Notes: generated by a model from the letters alone, not told the origin. Positions 47,798-58,014 are shown, numbered from the stretch's first letter. The stretch: DNA of 64,000 nucleotides from Siphonodentalium dalli (GCA_032622095.1 CP136062.1:33046918-33110917), one strand, 5' to 3'. Numbers and translations: made by a program.

Positions 47798-49056
47798 ATG
47801 AATACAGAGAGTACCATACCTCTAAATTGGCATTATTTGAATCGCCCACGGTTGACAGCGGAATACAAGCGACAGAATGGATAAACTACAGACCCGTGAA
47901 TCAGCTGACAGACACTGCAGCTTTAGAGTTCAATATTCCCGCCATGGCCACAACCTACATGGACCTCAAACGGACATTGCTACTTCTCAAACTCAAAATA
48001 ACCAAGCAAGATGGTTCGGCTCTAACCGTTAATGACGATGTGGGTCTGATAAATGCACCCCTACATTCAATATTTTCGCAGGTCGATTTGAATATACAGC
48101 AAGTTCCCGTGAGTCAAGTCGGTCCGAATTATCCATACAAAGCATATTTCGATGTACTCTTAGAAACTGAACGTAAGGAACAGCTACATGGACAAGCGTT
48201 CGAAAAGGACACGGCAGGTGGTATGGACCTGGCAGATTCGAAAAGCGGGAACTCTGGCCTGTATTACAGGTCCAAAACAACCCGTACTAGTCAAATAATG
48301 GATATTATGGGATCAATTCAGCTTGACTTCTTCCAACAGGACAAATTACTACTAAATGGTCTCCCGCTCACGTTAAAATTCTGGCAGACGAGAGATGTTT
48401 TTAGACTGATGTATGCGGGAACCACTGAGACATACAAGTTGAAAATACAGGAAGCTAATTTGAGACTAGCCACTGTGAAAGTTAACCCCGGTGTATTACT
48501 CAGTCATACTGAGTCACTCAAGAAAAAGAACGCGTGTTATCCTTTTTCAAAATCTATCATAAAGACGTATACAGTGTCAAAAGGTGCATTCAGTTTGGGA
48601 GAAGATAATCTATTTCAAGGAAACGTACCCAGTAGCTGTATTATTGGCTTAGTATCATCAAAGGCTGAAAGCGGTTCACGCGATAAGAACCCGTTCAACT
48701 TTGCGACTTTTGGATGCAACTTCGTCGGATTTTACGTCAACGGGCAGTCTATGCCCGCCCAAGCACTCCAACCGAACTTTACCAGTAAGGAATATGTAGA
48801 AGCTTACAATACGATAATAAAAGATGCGAAACGAAAAGCCGTTCATATTACTTATGAGGATTATGCGAAAGGTTATTGCATATATCGGATAAACCCGCAA
48901 GGAATTAATCACGACAGGATCATACCACACAAAGGTCATACACGCCTCGAGATTAAATTCTCATCGGCTTTGAAAGACAATTGTACTGTAATCGTATACG
49001 CAAAATTTCCTGCCGTTCTCAAAGTTGACGAGAGTCGTAAAGTTTGCATTGAATAA
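47794..49056 (+). CDS. Major capsid protein (double jelly roll)
   Basis: 420 residues, close to the usual length of Polinton major capsid proteins with a double jelly-roll fold. The start follows the family pattern: a short leader, then FESPTVDSGIQATEWINY, then LEFNIPAMATTYMDLKRTLL, and later LDFFQQDKLLLNGLPLTL and FWQTRDVF. Strand-rich text continues through CTVIVYAKF near the end. The frame is intact. It overlaps the preceding stop by 4 nt and touches the protease start by 1 nt. With penton, ATPase and protease it makes a full set for virion formation, although virions of such elements have rarely been shown. Confidence 0.92.
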   Translation: MNEYREYHTSKLALFESPTVDSGIQATEWINYRPVNQLTDTAALEFNIPAMATTYMDLKRTLLLLKLKITKQDGSALTVNDDVGLINAPLHSIFSQVDLNIQQVPVSQVGPNYPYKAYFDVLLETERKEQLHGQAFEKDTAGGMDLADSKSGNSGLYYRSKTTRTSQIMDIMGSIQLDFFQQDKLLLNGLPLTLKFWQTRDVFRLMYAGTTETYKLKIQEANLRLATVKVNPGVLLSHTESLKKKNACYPFSKSIIKTYTVSKGAFSLGEDNLFQGNVPSSCIIGLVSSKAESGSRDKNPFNFATFGCNFVGFYVNGQSMPAQALQPNFTSKEYVEAYNTIIKDAKRKAVHITYEDYAKGYCIYRINPQGINHDRIIPHKGHTRLEIKFSSALKDNCTVIVYAKFPAVLKVDESRKVCIE

Positions 49057-49502
49057 TGAATACACGCGGACTCATGAGGGCGATAAATAGTTTCACAAAC
49101 CATAATGAGATAGCTGTTTGTCCCATAGACAAATTACCTCTTTATATCCAATATCCCCGGATGTATATAGTTAACACAGACGAGAGTAGCCAACCTGGAC
49201 GCCACTGGATATTGATGACATTCCAGGAACATAACGTATCAGAGTTCTTCGACCCTATGGGATTAAAACCCGAGTGTTACAACGGACGATTTAAACACGT
49301 GTTGTTATTGAATGGACCTCGTTACGAGTGCAATGCTTACAGATTACAGGGTTCTAATATATGTGGTCCCTATTGCATATACTTTGCATTCTATAAACTG
49401 TGCGGATACAGTCTAGAAAATATAATGAGACGTTTCAGTGCTAATAATTATATGTATAATGATTTAATTATTAAGGATTTTATGTTGAAATATATTCTGT
49501 AA
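49056..49502 (+). CDS. Adenain-like capsid maturation protease
   Basis: 148-residue cysteine protease of the adenovirus adenain / Ulp1 (C5/C48) group. Catalytic His50 sits in GRHWILM, Asp66 in FFDPMG, the oxyanion Gln98 in RLQGSN and nucleophile Cys103 in ICGPYC. Spacing fits the family and length is near that of short Polinton proteases. The ATG shares one base with the capsid stop. It is the last gene of the plus-strand block, and an AATAAA follows 57 bp after the stop. It would process capsid proteins during maturation. Confidence 0.93.
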   Translation: MNTRGLMRAINSFTNHNEIAVCPIDKLPLYIQYPRMYIVNTDESSQPGRHWILMTFQEHNVSEFFDPMGLKPECYNGRFKHVLLLNGPRYECNAYRLQGSNICGPYCIYFAFYKLCGYSLENIMRRFSANNYMYNDLIIKDFMLKYIL

Positions 49503-49617
49503 ACGCTCTTCATTAGCGACAACGAGAGAAACACTCTTTAAATTATATTATGTATATAAATAAAATATTGTAAATACAATCATTTATCGTTCTTATATTA
49601 TCATATGTATGACTGGG

Positions 49618-49654
<37 letters not shown>

Positions 49655-49839
49655 GACTGGGTTGAGAGGGTGGGGGTGGGGGGTCTGTGGAGAGAGTCCG
49701 GTGAGGTGGTATTAGGTCTGTTGTCAAAACAAACAAAAAAATCTATTGTTTTTGTTTGTTTCGTCAAAAGCCTAAAAAACAAAGGTATGTGAGCCATCCC
49801 CCCGAATGAAAAAAATAGATAATCGATACATATATATAT
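49503..49839. other. Convergent 3' region with polyadenylation signals
   Basis: No gene. AATAAA at 49,559-49,564 serves the plus-strand block. A (TA)n tract lies at about 49,620-49,648, followed by a G-rich strand (gggtgggggtggggggtctg). On the minus strand AATAAA overlaps the stop codon of the TBP gene. Confidence 0.6.
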
Positions 49840-50364
49840 TTATTCTGAAAGTAATTCAAGTTCACATATGGTAGGATATACAATATTTAACATCTGCTTT
49901 TCACTTTTAATGCCCGTAATCACAATTTTTCCATTATGAAAGCATGTAAAATGTATTTTCTCGCGTCTGAACATTGCCGCAGGGAACAGCTCTAATTCGT
50001 AAGAACATTCCATAAGTTTCACTAAAATGTTTAAGTCAAGTTTTCCATTTAACTGACAAAATGCAGACATTGTCAAAATTTTTATGGAATTTAATCTCAC
50101 TCGCCAACCACATTTTTGAATATGTCGAGCGTACCGACGCAATCGAACTCGTGTCTGTTTGACACTATCAGAAAGCCCGTTAACAACGATTTTACCCGTG
50201 TTAAACACGAGGCAACATCCACCGAATTTAGAATGTTTCCATACAACTCCGCTAAACTTTTTGGAATTGTATTCAATGTTCGAACAGCCGAGTGTCAAAT
50301 CCCTTAGATTAATAGAACAGTTCAAATCTGCAGAACATACGACATTAGTTATTCGTAGCATCAT
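49840..50364 (-). CDS. TATA-binding protein homologue
   Basis: 174 residues that cover the whole TBP core as two direct repeats. Repeat 1: ITNVVCSADL (residues 5-14), NIEYNSKKFSGVV (29-41), LVFNTGKIVVNG (52-63), then RLRRYARHIQKCG (74-86). Repeat 2: a YELELFPAAMF block (122-132) and FHNGKIVITG (142-151), ending YPTICELELL. The four phenylalanines that kink the TATA box are present (Phe37, 54, 127, 142). The first minor-groove Asn is kept (Asn7), but its partner in repeat 2 is Thr98. There is no N-terminal extension. The start lies 11 nt after the PC4-like stop, as in a joint transcript. It probably directs transcription of the element. Confidence 0.93.
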   Translation of the reverse strand: MMLRITNVVCSADLNCSINLRDLTLGCSNIEYNSKKFSGVVWKHSKFGGCCLVFNTGKIVVNGLSDSVKQTRVRLRRYARHIQKCGWRVRLNSIKILTMSAFCQLNGKLDLNILVKLMECSYELELFPAAMFRREKIHFTCFHNGKIVITGIKSEKQMLNIVYPTICELELLSE

Positions 50365-50375
50365 AGGAGTAATGT

Positions 50376-50987
50376 TTAGATCAATGTCTGCATCCGGTTA
50401 ATCAAACACGTTCTATCGCCGTTGGGGCAGCATTCCATACATCTTAAAGATCCTTCCTGGTTTTGGTGATCGTCGGTCAAATAGCACTGCACAGTCTGAT
50501 CAATTTCAGGAATATTAGCACACAGGACGAATATAGCTCCAACTAGTTCTTCAAATTGGTCGAATGTCAGAGATATTCCGTATTTGGTTGCACACAAATC
50601 ATCTGAATGTTCAGGCAGCCAATACCTGCGAATGTCAACACGCGGGATGCCGCTCTTTATCGTAATGAAGAAATTCCCTCCGATATGACGTCTCATGAAT
50701 ACATCGTCTTCACCGGTACGATAACTGACCACTTCTTGATGTATATCTGCTAAGTAAGATTTCAACTCTTTGAATCTCCTTAGATTTAATGTTATTCCAG
50801 ATTTTGTCGGAAATTTATGGCCCGCAGAACTTTCACCGCACTCTCGTATGTGTATATACAGATTTCCCTGGAATCGGCCGTCAAATAGGAAAATGTCATT
50901 TCCTAACGGGGCCAAGCATTGTGGATGGAACGCCCTCTCGTTGGTTTCAGTCCGTTGGTTTCCTTCAACATCGGGTTGATCAGTCAT
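50376..50987 (-). CDS. Tandem PC4/p15-like transcription cofactor
   Basis: 203 residues from ATG 50,987 (a frame from 51,029 crosses a splice-acceptor-like TTATTTTCCAG, so the inner start is preferred). Two repeats share the PC4 coactivator pattern. Repeat 1 reads FLFDGRFQGNLYIHIREC, then SGITLNLRRFKELKSYL. Repeat 2 reads FFITIKSGIPRVDIRRYW, then YGISLTFDQFEELVGAI and IPEIDQTV. PC4 proteins bind single-stranded DNA and help RNA polymerase II initiation. The C-terminus adds a Cys-rich tail (CMECCPNGDRTC). The TBP gene follows after 11 nt, which supports a shared role in transcription. Confidence 0.75.
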   Translation of the reverse strand: MTDQPDVEGNQRTETNERAFHPQCLAPLGNDIFLFDGRFQGNLYIHIRECGESSAGHKFPTKSGITLNLRRFKELKSYLADIHQEVVSYRTGEDDVFMRRHIGGNFFITIKSGIPRVDIRRYWLPEHSDDLCATKYGISLTFDQFEELVGAIFVLCANIPEIDQTVQCYLTDDHQNQEGSLRCMECCPNGDRTCLINRMQTLI

Positions 50988-51097
50988 TGTTTTTTTATTT
51001 TGAACCTGGAAAATAAGAAAACAAAACATTACTTATCAGTTACACATCGAGAATACAAAAGTCCGAAAGGAGTCCGCTCATGCGTTTGATGGATGTT

Positions 51098-51357
51098 GGG
51101 TGTGGGGGAGGCCCGCCCCCGCCCGCCCCTCCCGCCCTGGGGATGGGGAGCCCCGCCCCCGCCCCGCCCTGGGGAGGGGGAGGCCCGCCCGCCCGCCCTC
51201 CCCCTGGGGAGGGGAGGCCCGCCCGCCCCGCCCGCCCCGCCCCGCCCCTGGGGAGGGGAGGCCCGCCCGCCCGCCCGCCCCCGCCCGCCCTGGGGAGGGG
51301 GGAGCCCCACCCCGCCCTGTCGCCCCTGGGGGGAGGGGGAGGCCCGCCCCCGCCCGC
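51098..51357. repeat. Extremely GC-rich tandem array
   Basis: About 260 bp made of G-runs and C-runs: about five to six copies of a 35-55-bp unit of the form ctggggaggggaggcccgcc followed by cgcccgccc. It is more than 85% GC in an AT-rich element. It separates the divergent PC4-like (minus) and F-box-like (plus) genes. Long frames cross it on both strands because it lacks AT, so they are not evidence of coding. Quadruplex or i-motif formation is likely from the runs. Confidence 0.95.
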
Positions 51358-51402
51358 ATACTCAATAAGAATAAGAAAATTGAGTCATTGAGTCAGTTCA
51401 TT

Positions 51403-51963
51403 ATGGAGAGAATACTACCCGCAGAAATACTGGAGAAAATATACAATCAGCTAATTGAAATGTCAACTATAAATCCAGAAATAAAAAAACAACTACTACA
51501 CAATTGGTTTATAAGAGAAATTAAAATAATACTGAAGAATATAGATGAAGGATATTTTCCTGTACAACGATTGAAATCTTTGATTGCTAGGTCTGAATTT
51601 GAAACTGATTTCTTACAGGATATATTGAATCAAATGTATTCAAATCGCTGGGTATTTAGAGGCGTTCCTAAAAACAAAATACATGACATTCGTGAACTTA
51701 TTGGAGATAACTTTGTGAGATTTGCAGAATACCGAGACTGGGTTTTCAATCAGAGAAGTTTTGAAGAAGTGACAATAATTCATGGATATATCATTCTCCG
51801 TGAACCGTGTACACTGTTCACGATTGAACAAATACTTAACAGCGGCGTGATTTTGGATTACATTTCTACAAGTAAATCGAAATATATTTCAGAATTAGAG
51901 AATGAATTAATCTGGTCATTCGGAATAATCTGGAATTATGGTGACTCTTCGTTGAGAAAATAA
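51403..51963 (+). CDS. F-box-like N-terminus protein
   Basis: 186 residues from ATG 51,403; the frame is open upstream through the GC array but has no ATG there. Residues 1-16 read MERILPAEILEKIYNQ, the LP-x-EIL-x-KI pattern of an F-box helix. The rest is mostly helical, with LQDILNQMYSNRWVFRG, a FAEYRDWVFNQRSF block, and a C-terminal ELIWSFGIIWNYGDSS. No further domain was recognised. If the F-box is real, the protein could recruit a host SCF ubiquitin ligase, as viral F-box proteins do; this is inference. It is the only plus-strand gene in the right half, divergent from the PC4-like gene. Confidence 0.55.
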   Translation: MERILPAEILEKIYNQLIEMSTINPEIKKQLLHNWFIREIKIILKNIDEGYFPVQRLKSLIARSEFETDFLQDILNQMYSNRWVFRGVPKNKIHDIRELIGDNFVRFAEYRDWVFNQRSFEEVTIIHGYIILREPCTLFTIEQILNSGVILDYISTSKSKYISELENELIWSFGIIWNYGDSSLRK

Positions 51964-52353
51964 AAAACAAAAAACATAGTTGTTTTTGGTTTAAGTATAA
52001 ACCAAAATGAGATTGTACTGGAGGTAAAAATGTAATGATAGAAATCATAATTCATAACTAACCTGTATAGAATATTTCACACGCACAGCATAGGACTACC
52101 GAATTTGTAATTGTGAACTGGATCGGGTAGCATTTTATAGATCGAAAAAATGGACACCTTGGATAAATTGACCAATGACGGCCATACGTTTATAGTAATA
52201 CGTGTTCATACACGCTCGATGTTATCTAACATCGAACGTGTTTGAACGAGTCTTAGTATAATCCGATAACTACCATCGATCGAATGTTTACACTCTCATT
52301 ACAACCTTGATCAAATATAGACGATTAAATTATATATATATTACGTACCTCGT
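51964..52353. other. Intergenic, convergent 3' ends
   Basis: No gene. A hairpin (aacaaaaaacatag / gtttttggttt...aaaccaaaa) follows the F-box-like stop. A second inverted repeat (ctcgatgttatctaacatcg) lies at about 52,213-52,232. Confidence 0.5.
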
Positions 52354-55300
52354 TCAATATCCATATGGCAGTGTATCCATGTTATCCAATCGTCTGCGTT
52401 TGGTATAAACAACTCGGTACTGTTTGTCCTCAGATCTGTTATATATCTTTCTTTTTCCTTTCGATCTGCATATTTTCCTTGGATTGGTTGTGGTGATGGG
52501 CACTGTGCTTCCAGATTCTAACAGCTCTTTAATCGTCTGGAAATTGATGAACTGTGAATTTTCAAAGTTCAAAGAGAACCCCCGAACTTTACACGTCTCT
52601 TTAGCTTTATTTGTTCGATAAGCGTAATTCTTGGGGCCTCCAGAAACAAATTCTTCGATGTATTCGTCAGGATCTAGCTCGCTGGTGAGTTGGCCCAAAT
52701 AGTCGCCCAGTGGGGGATTAATTTGATCCTCAGTGCTGCTAAATACACAACTATCCGTGTCGTAATATAATACTCTTCTGTCCAAGGAATGAATAACTTC
52801 ATATAGCATTAATCGAGCGTGACACGTCGTGAATGTGGCCAAATATATGTTATTCGCTGCTCCACAAGGCACACAGTCTTTTCGATAGGTCCACTCCATT
52901 TGAAGAATGTCATCAGTTATGACATGAAAATTTTCCATTTGTTTCATTGGATTTGAAATGAGCTGGAATAGATTGTCTTGTTCCGATTCATGGAAATACT
53001 CGGTCTGCTTGAAATTCTGGTTTTGGCCTAGCTTCCCCCAAAATGAGTTGAGCATGAGGTTGCTGATTTGCCTCAGTCCTGGATTCTTTTCGATGCTTTC
53101 TCTGTCCAGTAATATACCTTCGTTGTCTTTATACGATGTGATGTATTTATCCATGTCTTCGTTAGATTTTATCCAATCCGGAGGACCGCTAGCCTGCTGC
53201 TTGAACTTTAGGAATGTGTTTATATATTCCGTGAATAATCCATTTTGTTGGCTATAGTCTGACGTTTCGGTCCAATGGTATATTTCATATATTTTGAGAA
53301 TCTTGTATCCCACTTTGACAGCTGTCTCCAGTTCAGGAATACACCAAACGCCGGTAATGGCTCTCTGTTGGCACGTACACGTGCAAGGTCGTTGATTTTC
53401 ATTATCAGCACAAGTCCTGCACAGTGGAAACTTCAGTTTACCTTCGGATCGATACGGTAATACGGGGTGATAGAGTCCATTAGGTGGTAAAATCTTGACT
53501 TGCGCTATTCCGAAGTAATCCTTAAGCTCGGTAATGTCATCGCCCAAAATGATTTTAGGGTGTCCAATCGGATAGCGAGAGTATTTGAGCACACTTGGAT
53601 ACAGCGACGTGAAATCAAAATAGTGTATTTTCTCACCAACGGCAGCTTTGTAGTGTAATTTAGTTGCATTCGTTCTGCCGCCGAAGAAACTGTCTCTAGG
53701 CTCTAGCCGCTCAACAATGTCTAAACTAGCGATGAAGTCACGAAGCTCCGGATTAGTCTTTCGAGCAGCGACGAACTCGTGTTCCCAAATGCACACATAT
53801 TTCATGCCTCGACTTTCTATAAACTTCTTCTTTTTCTGTGTGAGTCCGTATAATTCATTAGGTGTCTGGTTGGTTATCGGATTCTTGACTATGTCTCTGT
53901 CGTGACTCAGACAAAGTTCACATCCATGGAATTGACAGCCGTGAAATTCGAATGCCGTGTTTAATTCTTCGCAATAACCATCCAATCTGTACTTTGCATC
54001 ATCGAGTTTCTTTTCACGGCCGTTCAATGCGTGAGTTATGTGAACTTTGTCTTTGAACATCAGCCATTCCAGCCATTGAATAGAACTTTTGCTGTATTGA
54101 TCTTTATACGATGTCTTGGGGATTCGAGCTATCTGGGATTTGAGAAATTCTTTCTCACGAATTTGGACGCCGCGTTCATCTTGAAGTTTTGTGTCTTGAA
54201 CCCATTCACCTTTGTATAAAATAGACAAGGTTCCATCTTTACATTTAGCAGGAAGCCACGTTTTCCCTTCAGTACTTAGACGCACTCTCCATTCCTCGTC
54301 GACGAATTTCGTTCTGAATATACCCATACATACCGATGCGATTGTAACGTATTGGAATGGATCAACCGCACCGACCAGTTTGAACTTCATATCGCCAGAA
54401 AACTCGTCAATTACGGGTTGTATATTTCCAGTCGCATTCATGATGTGGGTTCTGAATTTTATGCAGGCTTGTCTCAAAATATTGACATCACTACGACAAT
54501 AATCCGATAATTCTTTCTTGAAGATGAAAACTGCATTTGTTTGAGCAGCGTGCCATTTCGTGAAGTCTTTTCGTTCAGCCACACTCATATAATCAGCGCC
54601 GTAATATTTGGCATCCGGATAGGGTCCTTCATAATTCTGGTTGGCTGATTTATTGAAAAAGTGCGGGAACCATCCTTTTTTCTCGCCATCAAGACCGAAA
54701 GTTTTCGGTAACAGTGCCAGCTTCATTGGTAGAAAGCTGAGACTGTCCAGTACTTTTATATGAAGATCTTTTTCCACGTATAGGTACATCAATTTGGATC
54801 CATTATATATAACTTTGGGTCTCAAGGATTGATCAATGAGATATTCCATGAGAAAATATCCATCGTAACCCTTGAAGTTGTGAGCCAGTGCTATGAACCC
54901 CTTGTGTTGTTCCGAGAATAACCATTTTCCAAACTTTTCACCGGTATCAGGACCGCTAAATATAACCTCCCGGAGTCCGCATGTATCCGAACATAAATTT
55001 CGGCCACTCTTCTTCTTCTTCTTCTTGTCATCACTGTCGATACACGCATCACATAGAGGTCCGCAATTTCTACAGTTCGGTTTCACTTCCAACGATTCAT
55101 GCATGCATTCGTAGCAAGCTGTTTGGGCGACGAGGAAGTTCGGTGTATGCTGGACTTTTCCGCACCATGTTTTTAAACAGTTCTGAAAAGTAATAATTGA
55201 ACGTTTTAACCTCTAGCTTTATCGATAATAAAAAACAAAATAAAACGTCTACACTTTGTTTAGATAATTATTTAAAAAAAAAAAAATTAAAAAAAAGGTT

Positions 55301-58014
55301 TTGGTATATGTTCAACGTTAATAAAGAGCGTTGACGTATTACTATTGTTTGTTGGTTGATCCTAAAAAATTACTCGTTCCAATCTACGTGTCAATATTAT
55401 AAATGTATATCATGATTCGACATATAGCCTGTATAATTGTCGATTCAAGCACGCAGCTATCAAGTTCAATAAAGTTAAAACAATTATATGTTACGTTAGT
55501 TTACTATATAACAATTACAAATCTCTTTTCACAAAAAAATATGGTACACATTTTTTCAATGTGTCAAGAATTAAAAAAGTTAATTACTCGATTTAACATC
55601 TGTGACTCAGTTGAATTTTAATATTGAGACCCTTAACTTTGGTCGAATTCAAGTATGTAATTGTTATATGGTAATCTCACAAGCGAGATAACAGTTAAAG
55701 AGCGTTCAGCGATAATCTAATTTAAAAAAAATGAAAGAGCGTCTCTACTTATGCGCGCCTTTAATAAAGAGCATTGACGTATTAATATTGTTTGTTGGTT
55801 GATTCTAAAAATTACTCGTTCCAATCTACGTGTCAATATTATAAATGTATATCATGATCCGACATATAGCCTGTATAATTACCGATTCAAGCACGCAGCT
55901 ATCAAGTTCAATAAAGTTAAAACAATTATATGTTATGTTAGTTTACTATATAACAATTACAAAATCTCTTTTCACAAAAAAATATGTTACACATTTTCAA
56001 TGTGTCAAGAATTAAAAAAGTTAATTACTCGGTTTAACATCTGTGACTCAGTTGAATTTTAATATTGAGACCCCCCTTAACTTTGGTCGAATTCAAGTAT
56101 GTAATTGTTATATGGTAATCTCACACGCGAGATAACAACTAAAGAGCGTTCAGCGATAATCTAATTTAAAAAAAATGAAAGAGCGTCTCTACTTATGCGC
56201 GCCTTTAATAAAGAGCGTTACGTTATCGTGATTTCGACTGTAATGTGTTACATATATATATATATTACAATTAGGTTAAGACTCACCTGACACTTAGCAC
56301 ATTTCTTGCATATATGATCCTCTTTACAGTCCTGGCAATCCTTTGTATGTAAAGGTGCATATCCTTCAGAACATTCCAATATATCATGTTGAATGGTTTC
56401 GAAGTCGAAGAAACAGAATTTAGCTCTTTCATCATCAGTAACGGGAGGTATGGCCCTCACATAACATTCGTGTGGTCCCATTGTGTATTTGTCACACGAT
56501 CTACAAAATGTTTCTCCGCACACGTGTTGATTCGGACGTCTTTTCCCTCTCTCCATGACTTTTGTACAGTCCAAGCATTTCCACCATTTTTGACAAGGAG
56601 CTGTCGTTTCTCCCGAAGCTTGATTAATAGGTTTTGCTTTATGACGCACGAAACATTGATGAGACATACACGTCATATTACAATCTGAACAATGTTCTTT
56701 GTTTTCACTTTGTTCACATTTATCGCTTTTGCACACGAAACAGGTGTGTTCACAATAATGCTTTCCTTTGGTTGAATAATGTTTTAAACAATGCACACAG
56801 AAATATATTGCGCTAAAGAATCCCGTTATGGATTGTATAGCGTGGAAATGTTCATTAGCAGTGAGATATAAATATATGACGGGTCTTTCTATACCGTCTG
56901 TAGGCGCGCTGGTAATGAATTTATTACCCAGTCTAGCACTGACGACTAGTATTGTCAAATTCAGAGTGTCCTCGAATGCTTTTAGATCTGCTAAACTGGC
57001 TGGTCTGTCTGTTGATACACCTGCGATGACACTAATTGCTTTGGCTAATTTTCCTTGCTCCGTACGTTTTTTGTACGTCACATTGTTGTAATAATTGATC
57101 GGTACTTTTCTGTATTCCATGATGAGTTGTAAATTATTTCTGGTTCCTCTATTCTGTGTTATTTCCAGCCATTCATCAGGACTGCAAATATTTAATTTAC
57201 ACCAACATGTGGCGATAGCCCTAGCCATACACATATTGTCGGTATTTTCAATCGTAACGATCGATGTTTTATTTCTTAGATTATTACTTTCATCATGTAA
57301 AGCCGTTATCCTCCTCCGTGCTCCGCCTTTAGGTAACTCGATGGTGCCTATATCTATGCGGAAACTTTGATTAACAGTCAGTGTTTGGTTGCTGTTCAAA
57401 ACGAGTTCGATTCTGTCAATCACAGTGTTAGCATTTAACGTTTGCAACGTTTGTAACGGAACTACTATAGGGTTGTCCAAACTCTCATGGTGAATGATAA
57501 CTCTGCCAAGATCATTGTCAGCCAAATTTCCACGAGCTCTTTGAATAGTGTCCTCGAACATTGAATGTAGATTCCTGTATATGTCGATTAACTTTTTCTC
57601 TTTGTAAATTTCATCTAATTTGATCTCATATGTTCTCTGTGTTGCCAAATTGTTTCCGAAGGTTCGTTCACTCCTTTTGCGAATGCTATATCCGGTTATT
57701 TGAATATCAGAACTGCCGGCTGTTTGATTGTCTGATTTTACAGCTCCTTCTTCGTCTTCTCGGTTTTGTAATCCTGATGGTCCAGCTGTACCGGGTTGTG
57801 AGTTGTTAACATCATTTTTAGACGCATCATGTTCTCCGTATCCGATTTGGTTCGGCCATGGGTCATCTCCTGAACAAAGCGTAGATGCTTCAATTATATC
57901 TTCATCCAGTTGATAAGCTACGATAGCCTTGTCGTATTCTTCGATGTCTTGCAGAATACATTCTATTTCAGAAATTTCATCCACTGTCAGAGGTGTCATT
58001 ATTTCTTCAGCCAT
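52354..58014 (-). CDS. Protein-primed family B DNA polymerase, two exons
   Basis: Exon 1 is 58,014-56,287 (576 codons) and exon 2 is 55,182-52,354; the junction keeps phase and joins a zinc-ribbon-like Cys cluster. Total 1,518 residues. The N-terminal part has an OTU-like trace (DNMCMARAI, later HFHAIQSI), then many Cys pairs. Exonuclease motifs: FFDFETI (Asp537, Glu539), HNFKGYD (Asn678, Asp683), YCRSDVNIL. Polymerase motifs: DFTSLYPS, NLMLNSFWGKLG and YYDTDS. An FHGCQFHGCELC nuclease-like insert, frequent in Polinton polymerases, precedes the palm. It would replicate the element from a terminal protein. No separate terminal protein gene is seen, so priming may reside in the N-terminal region. 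All catalytic residues are present. Confidence 0.95.
55183..56286 (-). other. Spliceosomal intron of the polymerase gene
   Basis: 1,104 bp, phase 0. The donor is CAG|GTGAGT (56,286 downward) and the acceptor TTACTTTTCAG|AAC (55,183). Reading through gives stops after 12 codons. The intron is filled by two copies of a 443/444-bp unit. Confidence 0.88.
55321..56207. repeat. 443-bp tandem duplication within the intron
   Basis: Copies at 55,321-55,763 and 55,764-56,207, each starting ataaagagc(g/a)ttgacg, with a third start at 56,208. They are about 95% identical, with small indels. The word aaagagcg recurs inside each copy (55,696, 55,734, 56,139, 56,178) and also in the Polinton arms. Frames of 72 and 87 codons on the plus strand differ between copies by frameshift and are not supported as genes. 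Confidence 0.9.

Noticed and set aside
50116-51016. Plus-strand frames opposite the TBP and PC4-like genes
   Set aside because: They are shadows of well-supported minus-strand genes.
51080-51391. Proline, arginine and glycine-rich frames on both strands
   Set aside because: The GC array lacks A/T and thus stop codons. The plus frame that joins the F-box-like gene has no ATG before 51,403.
55403-56062. Two related frames of 72 and 87 codons on the plus strand of the intron
   Set aside because: They sit in the duplicated intron unit and differ by frameshift near the start; no homology and no conserved start.
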